Under the pieces are notes generated by a model. It saw only the letters and a list, made by a program, of their open reading frames with translations, was not told where the DNA came from and did no database searches. The position numbers and the translations under genes are program-made. A stretch of 64,000 nucleotides of DNA from Circinella minor (taxonomy: Eukaryota; Mucoromycota; Mucoromycetes; Mucorales; Lichtheimiaceae), in assembly GCA_016758965.1 (NCBI GenBank), contig JAEPRB010000041.1, forward strand, positions 124,001-188,000, in the 5' to 3' direction. Positions 1-11,675 of this stretch are shown here, piece by piece (the stretch's first letter is position 1; each line of letters begins with the position of its first letter).

Positions 1-465
1 TATAATGTAGATTATTTATATATAACTTTTAATTTTAATACGAATAAAAAAACAACAATTATTGTATTTGAACATTGAAATAAAATTAAGTATATAATAC
101 CCCTCACGATTGTACATTTTTGTTTTGCTTAAATGTTAGCTTATTTCATTATTGCCATATGAGCTATTCACAGATGCTTATTTTTCTACTAGTTATCATG
201 ACGACGTAAAATGATGATCTAACAAGTCACAACAATCCATAATCATCGCAAATAAAAAGAAAACCTACCAGCGTCATTTAACTTTGTCCTCATTATCTAG
301 TATTAAATATAATTATTATTTCAGAAGAAGAATTTATAGTATAGCTAGTATTTAAGTAGGAAAAGCCATTTGTCGGAACCTCATATTTTGTCACTCATTC
401 CACGATTCTTTTTTTTTTTTACTTCATTCTTTTTTCTTCTATTCTTAACAAAAAAAAATCAAAAA
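1..465. other. AT-rich upstream intergenic DNA
   Basis: No reading frame or RNA gene is supported here. The stretch ends in T-rich and A-rich tracts just before the first gene's ATG at 466 and probably holds that gene's promoter and 5' UTR. Confidence 0.4.
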
Positions 466-964
466 ATGAGCCATCAAAACCAAACTCACAAAGACATTAA
501 AGATGCGTAAGTAAATTGATAGTAGTACTATATAACATCTTACCAGATTATATATTTATAGTTTTTTATGACATATTATTTTGACAGCAGTAGTGAAGAT
601 AAGCTTCGTTTGTTACACTTGCAATCAGTAATCGCAACCCAAGAACTTATTGAGAAAAAACGATTATATACAAACCAACAGTAGGATTTCCCTTATTTAT
701 ATATTTATATATATTCGTACTCTTTACATAATCAACAACAGTTGCCGTACTATATTTATACAAATGATATGTTAATCATATTTGAATAACTTAAAAAAAA
801 TAGTATTGACATCATGTGTGATTTACGTAATTTCCAACAAGAAGTATCTCGCTTCACCCATGACTTGACAAGTACTTTTCCACCATTGGTTTCAAGTGTA
901 GAGAAAAGTAAAATATTTTTTAGAATATAACATGAATAAATAAAAAAACGTTGAAACAACTTTA

Positions 965-1001
<37 letters not shown>

Positions 1002-1452
1002 CAGTTCAATCTCTTTTGGAGGAGATGATCCATGCATTCAACGAATACCTTAGAAGTGTTAATAAAGTGGGAACGCCAAACAAGTATGATCCCCTTGCTG
1101 ATTATCCATATTTTATATATATATATATAAAAAGCAAATTAAAATAATTTACTAAATTATATGTGTATATAGAAACATTTTTAGTGATGAAAAGACATCA
1201 GTGGAACAAGAGTTTCATTATGATAATGATGATAACGATATCAAGAAAAGGTATGTGTAACTTTATAAAAGTTCGCATTAAGAGTAAAGACAATAAGTAC
1301 ATGAAAAAAAATTAAATTGACTATATAATTACACATGTAGTGAACCATCTTTGGAAGAATTGATTGTTCAAAAAATTGAAATACTTCGTGCACGCCTCAA
1401 AATGCTTCAAACAACAAAACAAAAATTAACAGAAGAATCTTCTAATGAATGA
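466..1452 (+). CDS. small coiled-coil hypothetical protein, six exons
   Basis: I do not recognise this gene. Exon 1 is 466-506 and exon 2 is 588-680. Further exons lie at about 813-908, 1004-1081, 1187-1250 and 1341-1452. All introns are GT..AG and the frame stays open through every join to a TGA at 1450-1452. The product is about 165 residues, charged, with two helix-rich segments: an N-terminal stretch around the LQSVIATQELIEKK region, and a C-terminal one around LEELIVQKIEILRARL with heptad-like leucine/isoleucine spacing. This suggests a small coiled-coil subunit of a larger assembly, such as a tethering, kinetochore or BLOC-type complex, but no family motif settles it. The next gene starts about 530 bp downstream on the same strand. 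Later internal exon edges are less certain than the first two. Confidence 0.6.
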
Positions 1453-1980
1453 ATTCCCGATTTCAAAGACAATAATAATTTTTTTACAAATTAGTGATAT
1501 AGCTATTGTTGAGCTAACATAATTATCATTAGGATTAGTAGCCAGAATAAAAAATAAAATAGGATTATATTGAGTATTGAAACATCATTTATCATCATAA
1601 TCATGAATTTTTTTTTTCATATGTTGTGTATGATGATATAAAATGCAAAATAAGCTCTCTTCTCATTGGGTGAAATTATTTACGGTAGAATATTTAACCT
1701 GAGGAAGAGAGAGGAAAAAAAACCATCTCAGCTCTTTTAAGAAAAAAAACAAGAAATGCGGACGGGTATTGTCTCTGAGGCTCATTTTTCTCTAACGCAA
1801 AAAAAAAAAAAACCAGTCGGCAAACGACGCCCGAAAAAAAGTTCAACCAAAAGGTAAAAAAGTGTGGACTTAGTTTATTTAAAGCTTCAAAGAGTCTTTT
1901 TTCTTTTATATTTAGAGTAATAACTTATTTTCTATAAATCGTTTATTTTTATTTCCACACTACAATGAAAAGCATACCCC
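1453..1980. other. intergenic region upstream of the GLTSCR1-domain gene
   Basis: AT-rich with several A tracts (for example 1799-1812). No gene is supported. It presumably contains the terminator of the coiled-coil gene and the promoter of the next gene. Confidence 0.4.
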
Positions 1981-4202
1981 ATGAGCAACAACGAGTCCAA
2001 CCAACCCAATCAACAGGTTAATATAAAGCCCAGCTCTTCTTTTTTTCCCCTCCTTGATCCTTTTATGCAAAAAAAAAACAACGTTTAACTTACAAAGAAA
2101 AGGTTTTTTTCTTTTGTGTATATAAATAAATAGATCACTGGGGATAAAAACAATAAAACAGCCGATGAGGAAATTATTACACAACTCACATTGGCAGGTC
2201 TTAAAGTCATCATGTTGAGAAAAGGCGATCAAATAATTTATAAATTACCTGACGACATGAATTTGGCCTCTATTAATCAACAACAACGCGACCAACTCAT
2301 GCAAGAAATACAAAAGCTTCATGCAGCAACCATGGCAGCAGCGGCAAGGAATACACCTACTAATAATTATAATGAAAATGCCCAAGTACAAGCACAAGCA
2401 CAAGCAATAGCAGCAGCACAAGCAAAAGCTATTGCACCTAAGCAAAAAGGTATTGCTGTACCTTTGCCAACTCTAGCAGTTTTAAATCCTGCTACGAGTA
2501 GTAGTAGTGGTAGTAGTAGCAGTGGTGGTGCTGATGGGCAACAGCAGACGATGAACACAGCTGAAGCAGATGCCTTACAAGAAACAGCTAGAAAATTAAG
2601 AGAAGAATATGAATTGGATCAACAACGACAGCAACAACAACAACATTTTCAGTTCTTACAACTTCAACAACAACAAATGATTCCAAATATTAACTATAAT
2701 AATAACCATCAATCCAATCCAGAAGTTAAAACAACACGGAAATATGTAAAAACTGGTAAATATTCAAAAAAGAAGCAACAGCAATTATCACAGTTTCCGC
2801 AGCAACAACAACAGCAACAGTTGGCACAGCAACCACTGTCACAGCAACCATCTTTGCCACAGCAACCTTTACCTCTACAACAACAACCTCAACAGCAGCA
2901 GCAGCAGCAGCAGCAACAACAACAACAGCAACAGCAACAGCAACAACAACAACAACTCCCAGCACAACAAGTACCACAACAGCCTATGTTGAATCCTCAA
3001 CAATTAATCGCTTTACAACAACAATTAGCACAGGCAGCTACTGGTGCTGGTGGACCAAAACCACCAATTCCTGCATTACCGAAATCAATTCTTGCAAAAA
3101 GACTTCCTGAAGAAGAAGCACATCACCAAGAAATAAAGAAAAGGTAAATAAAACTGGGAAGAATAATTTTTAGTGATTGGAAAATAAAAAAAAGAAAGGG
3201 GAAACTGGTTTTTATACATACAAATACAACTTTATTTTTCTTTGGTTAACTAAACAATAACAAAAAAAAAATTATTAAGAATTTACGATTCAATGATATC
3301 AGATCGGGAAGCAGTATTAAACCCCAATTATGAAACACCGTTTAAATCGAAAGAAGATGCTATTAAAAGATTACTTCCATATCATGTTTATCAGTATCCT
3401 AAAGCGGATTTGGATATTAATAAGATACCGCAAGATCGTCAAGGTAAAGATATATTTGTTAATATACTTTTATATTTTCATTATTTTAGAGTTCCATAAT
3501 TTACTAATAATTACCGATATTATCATTTTGTTTTTTATTTATTAGATCATGCAACAATCGATATATTTAAGTCGCAAGCTGATTTATTTGATAAATTCTC
3601 CAAAGTAACAGCTAAAGTTACAGAGGTGTGTTTTTTAAACATAGTTCACTCATATCTATGAAAAAAGGAAGTAAAAGGAAATGGGTATTAATAAATGTGT
3701 ATACTAACATACTAGATAATAATAAAATTATAATTATTAGGGTGGTGGTGAAAAACAATTACGAATATTACTTGAACGACACTTGTTAGCGGATCAAAGA
3801 CAACGATTAACAGAAGAACAAGCAAGGGTAGCAGCTGAACAAGCAAGAATTCAACAAGAAGAAATGATTCGTATGCAACAGGAACAACAACGACTTGCAG
3901 CAGCAGCAGCTGCTGCACAAGCAGCAGAAGCTCAACGCCAAATGCTGCAGCAACAACAACAATTTGCTCATGTAGCACAAACCTCATCACCAACACAACT
4001 CCCCAATGTTCCCAATGGACTTGCACAAGCAACAGCTCTTTTACAAAATCCACAGTTCCAAAACCAATATAATCAATTACCACCAGAAATGCAACAAATA
4101 TTAGGGAATAAGGAGCAATTGGCAGCTTTAATTGAGCAACATAGTAAAGATAACAAATTATTCACTCCTACTGCCCCATCATCTTCTTCATCCTCAAAAT
4201 AG
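1981..4202 (+). CDS. glutamine-rich GLTSCR1 (BICRA-like) domain protein
   Basis: Five exons: 1981-2016, 2134-3143, 3280-3443, 3546-3625 and 3741-4202, giving 583 residues. The ATG at 1981 was chosen because it alone keeps frame across the first splice; an ATG at 1965 runs into a stop. The first half is low complexity, with Q, A and S runs and a polyQ block encoded at about 2896-2955. Exons 3-5 carry the conserved part. It includes NPNYETPFKSKEDAIKRLLPYHVYQ, a conserved segment containing DHATIDIFKSQADLFDKFSK, and EKQLRILLERHLLADQR, and this pattern matches the GLTSCR1/GLTSCR1L (BICRA/BICRAL) domain. In animals these proteins are core subunits of the GBAF/ncBAF SWI/SNF chromatin remodeller; fungal members are poorly studied. 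A Q/E-rich helix and a serine tail follow. The family call rests on motif recognition and the remodeller role is inferred. Confidence 0.75.
2896..2955 (+). repeat. CAG/CAA polyglutamine tract
   Basis: Uninterrupted mixed CAG and CAA codons encode about 20 glutamines inside the GLTSCR1-domain gene, flanked by shorter Q clusters. The mixture of two codons should make the tract less prone to slippage than a pure CAG run. Confidence 0.85.
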
Positions 4203-4713
4203 TACATATTTATATACACATTTACTAATAATAGACCAAAAAAAAGATTTATAATATACATAAATAAGCATTCCATCGTGTAGATATCAAATTACTACTG
4301 CTACTATCACTACTGCTATTTTTTTTTAAAAAAAAATTTAACATTTTGCTTACATTGAGAGTAAACTTTTTACTTTTATTTTTAATTGGATATATGAATG
4401 ATGTAATGTATACTTTTATAAAAAACAAAAAAAAAATTCGTTTTTATTTTTCAGGAGATTATTTTATATAATACATTACTTGAGAGAATGAGCGAGAAAA
4501 AATACCGAAAACGTGGGATGAACCATTGGTAAAGAAGAAAGGAAAAATGAAAGAAACTTCTTTTTAAGGGGTGTCTAATTGACAACGATAAAGATTTTTC
4601 GTTTTGTTTTTGCTTTTTGTTTTGATTTTAAGTTTGGGGCAGAGAGATCGGAAAGATTGGAGGTAAAGAATTATGAGAATAAAATTGGGAGACTAGTCAA
4701 ATAATGGTAATCA
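4203..4713. other. convergent intergenic region
   Basis: Lies between the 3' ends of the + strand GLTSCR1-domain gene and the - strand CotH gene. It is AT-rich, and no gene is supported. Confidence 0.4.
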
Positions 4714-7141
4714 TTAGAAAAATGTGGCAAAAAGACATATACATGTAACCATCAATAACAAGATACTAGTACTTTGTTGAGTTTTTGTTATCATAGCATC
4801 ACTTGTCGTATTTTCGTTACCATCACCATTATTACTATTATTATTACTATTTCCATTCTTGCCGTTTTCATTTTCCCGTGGGTGCCCTGGATAAATATTT
4901 GCACCATCGCCATAATTACCACCAAGATAATGACCCAATATAGGTAATCCAACATCCATATCATTGATATTCAATTGTTGGCAAACAGCTGCAGAACGCC
5001 CTGCAATCCATTCCAAAATACCAATAGTACCTTTTTGTGTTGAATTCATATTCACTACAAAATCTTGGATTGTAAATCCTTCTGTCTGATTAACCGTAGG
5101 AGAATGACCTTTTAAGGTTGAGGATCGATCCCAAGTGATATCTTCTAGTAACATGGACTTCCATGCTTCAAGAATGGGTTGTATCACACTTGGTTTAAAA
5201 AATCGCTTGACAACTGTTGTGAGGATTTGTTCAAATTCAGCTGGATAACCTTGTATCAATGCATCTTGTAGAGGTCGGGTAACATTATCCGATTTTTTAA
5301 ACTGGGCGTATGGGACTGCCATCAATTCTTTCTCTGCACCATTGCCAAACGTTTCATCAAAGTCATATGTAATTACAGTCCATTGATTACTTTGAATATC
5401 TTGGTTGATATAATAATTGCTAGCCTATAAAAAATATATCAAAAAAATATTTAGTATACACATAGAACTATTCATTAATACTGGTATTATACATATCCTA
5501 CTGTAATGTTACAAAAACTACGGAAATCGGAATAGCAAATATATATATATATAGTTCCATCTTTGCATAAAATGATTGTTTCACCACATGTGAAATATAA
5601 AAGTACATAAGAGTAAAAAAAAAAAGTAAAAAATATGGTTATAGTTTTTACCTGATACCAAAACCCATCCCATGATCCTGTCAAGAAATTAAAGGCCATG
5701 TGAATTAAAGTATGTTTTGGATCTACAATTGATTCCACTTTTTCATTATTTGAAGCAAGACGTTTTGTCAATCCAATAAGTGGTTCCATTTCATTTGTCT
5801 TATTCAGTTTAAGCTCTCCCTCATCCTTTGGATCGTAAATAAATTTGGAGTAAAGTGACGGGTCCTCGCCAAGATAGGCTAGATTGGCTTCTTCTGTATC
5901 ACTCAATGCATTGCCTTTATAAGTCGGACCAGTATATGAGTAAGAATAGTTTCCGCCGTGTAACACGTTATCAATGAAATGAGTGGATGCATCATCAATC
6001 ATCAAGTACAACCCAAATGGTTCTCCATTAATAAAAAGACGGGTCCAACTACCAGATACAGTGGCCACACCAGCTGCTGCAAGACAATCCAAAAGTAATT
6101 TCTCTCTCCTATATATTATGTACATTAATAAATTCACATGTACAATATATATATATGAGTTCATTTTGTATTTTTCATTAGCTACAGCTATCACATATTA
6201 CTTATTAATTATACAACATAATTAATTATGAAAGAAAATAGAGAGAGAGAGAGAGAGAAATCGTATTGCTGCTGTAACTTACGTCATAGTCATATCTGTT
6301 GGTTCAGCACGAAGCTTAACAACACTTCGACCAAATAGTAAAGATTTTTCAGTAGCATTCTTGTTAAATTTGTCGAACTTGATTTTAAAAGACTGTTTAC
6401 TGAATTCTTTTGTAGATTGACCTGATGTCTTGATGCCAACACCTTGATAGGTATAAATTTGATTACTAGAAATGTATGTCATGTTGTAGGCTTCAATATA
6501 TCCAAAATCGCCTTTTGGATTATTCATATAAGCGTTGACACCGGACATATTGGCATTCAAGATAATGGTAGCAATCTCATTTGAAACATTCATACCAGTA
6601 AACAATGCTACGTATAAGGAAGAGCCAAATATATGTGATAGCAGTAGCAATAATAATATATGTAAATGTATAAATTGGAATAGTTAGTATAGAATAATAT
6701 ATAGTACGTATGCGTTATTTTAAGATAGCAACACATTATATATATATACATACGTGGATAAATAGGATTGTAGGCTTGTGGTAATGATGGAACATCATAA
6801 ACTGTACGTGAACGATTAAAAAATTCGTTCCCAGTAGAAGTCGCACCCTCTTTTAATTGACGTTGCGTGGATTCAGGTTGGTTTTGATTATTACCACTAT
6901 TACTAGTCAATACATATTGATATGAATTGGAAGTAAAAGGTGCTTTGCCTTGATATAAGTTCGGATACTGAGTAGCTTCTAAGGCATGAGTTTGACCCTC
7001 AACAAAAACGCCCACGCCTTGAGATTCATGTGGAAATGCAATGACAGCATAATTGATATCGTCAGCCTTTGTAATAATAGATAGTAATGAAATAATAACA
7101 GTGAAAGAAAACAGATATATATTCGTTTTCATCATTGTCAT
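4714..7141 (-). CDS. CotH-family protein 1 (spore-coat/cell-surface type)
   Basis: Four exons on the minus strand: 7141-6754, 6607-6283, 6108-5652 and 5424-4714, giving 626 residues. Residues 1-26 form a hydrophobic secretion signal ending before ADDINYAV. The CotH domain follows. It includes GVGIKTSGQSTKEFSKQSFK and LFGRSVVKLRAE in exon 2, GEPFGLYLMIDDASTHFIDN in exon 3, and SWDGFWYQ joined to ASNYYINQD across the last splice. The ITYDFDETFG motif has its metal-binding-type aspartates at about residues 411 and 413. The C terminus is rich in N, G and S and ends in a hydrophobic tail, as in a GPI-anchored protein. Bacterial CotH is an atypical spore-coat kinase. Some Mucorales CotH proteins are surface ligands for host cells, but whether this copy does that cannot be told from sequence. 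A paralog lies 18.7 kb away in the same orientation. Confidence 0.88.
6239..6259. repeat. GA dinucleotide microsatellite in a CotH intron
   Basis: About nine GA units lie in the intron between exons 2 and 3 of CotH-family gene 1. This is a simple repeat with no function implied. Confidence 0.8.
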
Positions 7142-8024
7142 GGATTACAAGTATCTTTTTTTTTCTTGACAACAAAAAGGTCAAAAAAAAGAGAGAGAAA
7201 GAGATAGTAAAGGAAACCCCAGCAAGAGGAATTGAAAAAGAAAATAGCTTATTATATATATACGCACATCATCAAGTAATCGGAATAAAGTTTGTTTTAC
7301 TGTGTGGTACTGTTGTCTTGTTGTATATTATAGTTTATAACGAATTATATATCTCATTAATGAGCATAGATAAATGTTAAGTTATAATTTGCTGTTATAC
7401 TCCCCCAGTTCCTATTAATAAATGTGTGCGCGGCATTATTAATTCGCCAATCCCGGTTCACTAATGAGTATATACTAGAATAAACGGAATGTTTATTTTT
7501 TTTATTACTATTATAAAAGCCCCCTTATGTGAATAACAATAATATAAGCTTAGCAATTTATCATTTCATTCTTATTTTTTTTAAAGAACATCAAGAACGG
7601 CGGAAAAAAACTTGTTTGATCTGTTTTTATGTGTATCACCCTTCTTGCTATTCTTGGCATTTTTTTTTTAATAGACAGAAATATAAACAATTTGGTTGTA
7701 TTTATGTTTGGCTACACAAAATAAAAAAGTATCTGGGCAAAACACACTTCTGCGGTGTATTGTCTTGTGCATTGTTGTGTGAAGTCGCGTGAGATCATTC
7801 GAGTTGTCCAAAACTCAGCAAATAATTTATTGGTTTTTTCCCGGTGGTTCGCGTGATGTGCGACTACCCAGAAGTTTACCTTTTTTTCCCGGTCACGTGA
7901 TCTGGAGATTAAGTTTTCAGATTTCGGACCAATTATTCTCAGGACCAAAAATAGTACGTAACACCACCTATCATTATTTTTGATATTACTATTATTATTG
8001 CTATTATTTTATTAAAATGAATCC
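7142..8024. other. intergenic DNA at the left edge of the repeat island
   Basis: Upstream region of CotH gene 1. It is AT-rich, with a more mixed stretch at 7740-7930. Short open frames here show no family resemblance. I see no gene. Confidence 0.4.
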
Positions 8025-8717
8025 TACTACCATTACCAACAGCTCAACTTCCAGGTATTGTTCTGATTGTAAATGCATTCGCTCGATTGAATTGTTTGTG
8101 GCAAGCACGATTTCTACAAAACGTGTATTACATGCCGAAATAAAAACAGCGATGTTGGCAAAGGGATGGATGATCAGGAACTGTTGACACACATCCGCAC
8201 ACGCGTTCAGGAACGTGATGGATACTATTGCTATCAAAATTTTACAAGCGGCACTAGGTTAAAGTACGGTAATTCGTTTGTATGCTACTGCTCTCAAGAC
8301 GCAGACACGCAGCAACAAGTCTCGGATGATCGTCGCAAGCGAATTCGCACACGGATATAAACATACAACTGTGGTGGTTTCATCCGAGGATTGATCGAGA
8401 GACGCTTTGAATACGTCCACATAAATATTGAGCACTCGACGGGGCACCGTGTTGCTCCTGTTATAACTGACAATAGAGGAGATGAAAACATAAGGGTTTA
8501 TATCCAACAAAACTGTATCAGGATGAATGCCCAAGACCTGTATCATGACATACTAGGAAGATTTCCCGATGGGTTGGGTCGAATCCAACAATCACAGGTT
8601 TATTATTGCTGGAATCGCTCATTTGAGTATCAATATAGACTTCATCGTGATCAGTTTATTTCTGCTGGTATGCTTTCGGATAGAGCTGCGGATCAAGGCG
8701 TTATAATGGTAAGTTAA
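8025..8717 (+). pseudogene. N-terminal remnant of a MULE-type transposase
   Basis: A start at 8025 leads into a CxxC segment (RYCSDCKC). After a frame change near 8085 the sequence continues as CGKHDFYKTCITCRNK, completing a Cys-rich finger. The same frame runs to 8717 apart from a TAA at 8358-8360. Features in this part are a YNCGG segment, HINIEHSTGHR, then QQSQVYYCWN and DQFISAGMLS. The order (Cys finger, C.G patch, H...H, Q..YY.W, SA..L) resembles the N-terminal part of MULE-superfamily transposases common in Mucoromycota and Glomeromycotina. The catalytic DDE part is absent, because unrelated repeat DNA begins just downstream at 8852. The frame change and internal stop mean it is unlikely to make a working protein. 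Family assignment is from pattern memory only. Confidence 0.4.
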
Positions 8718-8928
8718 TTTTGGAATAGGCATTTTAATGTATAGGCATTTTCGAACGTGCTACATGATAGAAGGGTGTAGTTGTCGAGATCACAAACTAG
8801 ATAGTAACTTATTAAGAAAATAAATAAATGAATAAATAACTGAAACATATATTTCAGTCTGTAATTTTGGTTACCATGCTAAGAAATAACTCACCAAAAA
8901 ATATTTTGCTCAGTTTTAGAAATTCAAC

Positions 8929-10797
8929 ATGACGCGTTCTGAACATATAAAAAAAGGTACAAGTTGTTTTCATATACGCGTATCTAAACACGGAACGTAT
9001 GTTGATGTTAGTTTCACTGTAATCTTTTTTAAACAGCTATAGCAAATTTAATTAACAATAATAACAAAAACGACGTCATTGACGGAAAAGTGGCTATTTC
9101 TTATCGATTCTCTTGTTGAAGTTATTATTGAAAATGAAGAAGGAGATGTATTCAAGGACATAGTAACAAAATGGACAAGAGACATTAAAGCTACGAGATG
9201 CGATGAAATACAGTTGGTAGATTATCTTTATAAATGCATTGGCTGATATGATCATTTTTTGAAGTAAAAGTGAATCAAACGAACAATCAAGAAAACCCTT
9301 AAAATCTCTTTGCAACTATGTAGATCCGTCGAAAGCCATCGTGGAAAATGATTGAGGCGGAATTTAAAAAAAAGCACAACAACAACACTAATAGTAATAA
9401 TAATGATGAATCAACTACAAATTCAAACCTCTCGAAGAAAACATCTCACACCGCCACGAAAAAGCTTAATACAAGCTCTCTCAATCATGGAATAACAGAA
9501 GAGGAAAAAGCACGAGTTCAAGAGTTATTCGACGAAATGGACAAAAATAATCTTTGGATTTTGGAAGAAACAAAACGTGCAGCAGCAAATGAAGTAGGAG
9601 AAGCTTTATCAGTTGAAGAAAAGATCTTAAAATTTGCTTTAAGTTGTAATTTTCGGCAGTAAGTAAAAGAAGAAAAAGCCAGTATGTTCTTGTTATAAAG
9701 TTGTGATGTGTTGATTTGGTACTTTTATATAAAAATAGTCCGAGCCAGCTTTTTATTCTTGATTTAACTGATAAACATTGGGAAAATGTGTTTACTCAAA
9801 AAGAATTACAAGAACTCGAGGAAACTGGTGATAAAGTACTCGTACCTGTTGATAATGCTATCGAAGAAAAGTTGAATGAATTAAATGAATTTGTAAGGTC
9901 AATTATTCTTGACAATCTTTTCTTTTTCTTTCTCTCTTTAAATTACAACAGCTTCTTTCTTTTTCAAACGATACTAATCCCGTAATGGCTATTCTATTCA
10001 TAGGATACTGCAGAAGATGTTTATAGTTACTCTCGCACAATTGATCATAATCCAAAGGAACAGCCTTGGTTACCCTAATTCACAATGACGTTGATGTAAA
10101 TGGACTATAAATTTATTCATAATGTGGACATAAGTATAAACAGTATTTATTATGGGGATTTCTGAACGATATATTTACTGGATCTAATATCGTCGCTCAA
10201 GGGTAGTGGTAATAATATATATACTATTAAATAAAGACAGTCATCGTAGGTCGCATACTAAATACATTACCATGTCTTTTTTTTTGTAGGGAAATTATAG
10301 CAAAGAAAAAACAAGCAAGGCAAGCGCGACACAATTCAACAATAAGCGAAAGTTGTCTGTTATTGATGAAGTGAAACGAAAAGCCATAGGTCGTCGCATG
10401 GATTGTATATATATTGATGGATCTAAGGAACTTTGGTGTATGGAAGTAGGATCAGTGGCTGATCAAACGAAGGAGTTGAAAGATTCACGTATGAAGATCC
10501 CAATTGTCATAAAGGATATGCTACTTGAAATTGTGGAAAGAGCCTCAACTCTTATATGACGTGTACACATGATAGGACATATGATCACTGATGAGAAATA
10601 CTTTTAGGTAAGGGTGTTAGAATTATTATTACTCATGTCAACCTGTTACTGAATTATAACTAAATTTAGGTGAGCAAGTATCTATGCTTGACATGGATTC
10701 GCCAAAGGGTTATGTATCTCAAATTCGACATACAGTATCAATTGACTACCCACGTTGTTTGGAGGACAATGTTTCAAGAATCGGCCCATCGATTTGA
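8929..10797 (+). pseudogene. decayed copy A of the dispersed Mucorales gene family
   Basis: This is the left-arm copy of the intact gene at 11676-13798 and follows the same exon order. Compared with the intact copy it has lost 11 bp in exon 2, after TCTTATC near 9105, which breaks frame. In exon 5 the tryptophan codon has become TAA at 10076-10078, and frame is lost again after TTGATG nearby. Exon 6 (10353 on) is still readable, with GRRMDCIYIDG, but encodes W where copy B has G in ELGCMEVG. Exon 7 is cut off after GAATCGGCCCA at about 10790 and runs into unrelated spacer. Exons 3 and 4 (about 9325-9659 and 9738-9891) are protein-identical to copy B. It is clearly non-functional as a full-length gene. 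Confidence 0.8.
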
Positions 10798-11675
10798 TAA
10801 AATTCTCTACTTATAGTCAAGGATCTGTTTATCAAAGTGTATATTGCTAATTTATCTCGTTTCACATAAGCTTCGTTATCTCCAAGATTTATACTTGTTG
10901 TCAATAATTGGATGTCATTACTACGTATCCTAATATTGAATATATACATTCTTTTTTCTGTGAATATTATTATATTATATATACAGATAATATTGATATA
11001 TACAACTTTTCTCAAACTTGTATAAATTATTGTATAAAAATGTACAAACTAGTTTTTAGTTATGATAAATAGCATTCAAAATCTGGTTACAAACAAATAG
11101 TAAAACTTAAAAAAGGTCAGGGTCAAACCTAATGGACACATACTAATTTTATTATATAATTGTTTTTTTTTATATATAATGAAGAAAGTTCTCTATTCTC
11201 TATATATAAAATATGTATATAATAAAGAAAAAAATGTAATCATAATGCAATATGTGTATCAATAACAATAATATGATATACAAAAATAACATCAAAATAG
11301 AATGGTAAAATAATACGTATAAAAGATATACATATAAAACAACTAGTATGATACAGCTTTATAAAGTGTAAATGAAAAAAAAATGTGTTACGATGATAGT
11401 CAATGTAGTGTATAAAATACCTAAGATTCAAATAATAATGTTGTGTATGTATGTCGTTGGTTTATACAGTACCAAGTTTTTAAAATCATGTTTTTTTATC
11501 CGTAAGGTAGGTTTTTTATTGTAGTAAAGAATAGTCAATATTCAGATAATGATTTATTGTTGATATTTATAAAATGATATTGTGTATGAAGATGAGAGGG
11601 TATGGGTTGGTTGATATATTATGATAATGGTTTTTTACAATGTTTATTCTTGATGAGTATAAAGGGTAGTAGTAA

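Noticed and set aside
1965..1967. Earlier ATG for the GLTSCR1-domain gene
   Set aside because: After the first splice it reads into a stop within a few codons; only the ATG at 1981 keeps frame.
2245..2977. Minus-strand frames rich in Val, Cys and Leu opposite the GLTSCR1-domain gene
   Set aside because: They are antisense images of the CAA/CAG and GCA runs on the + strand.
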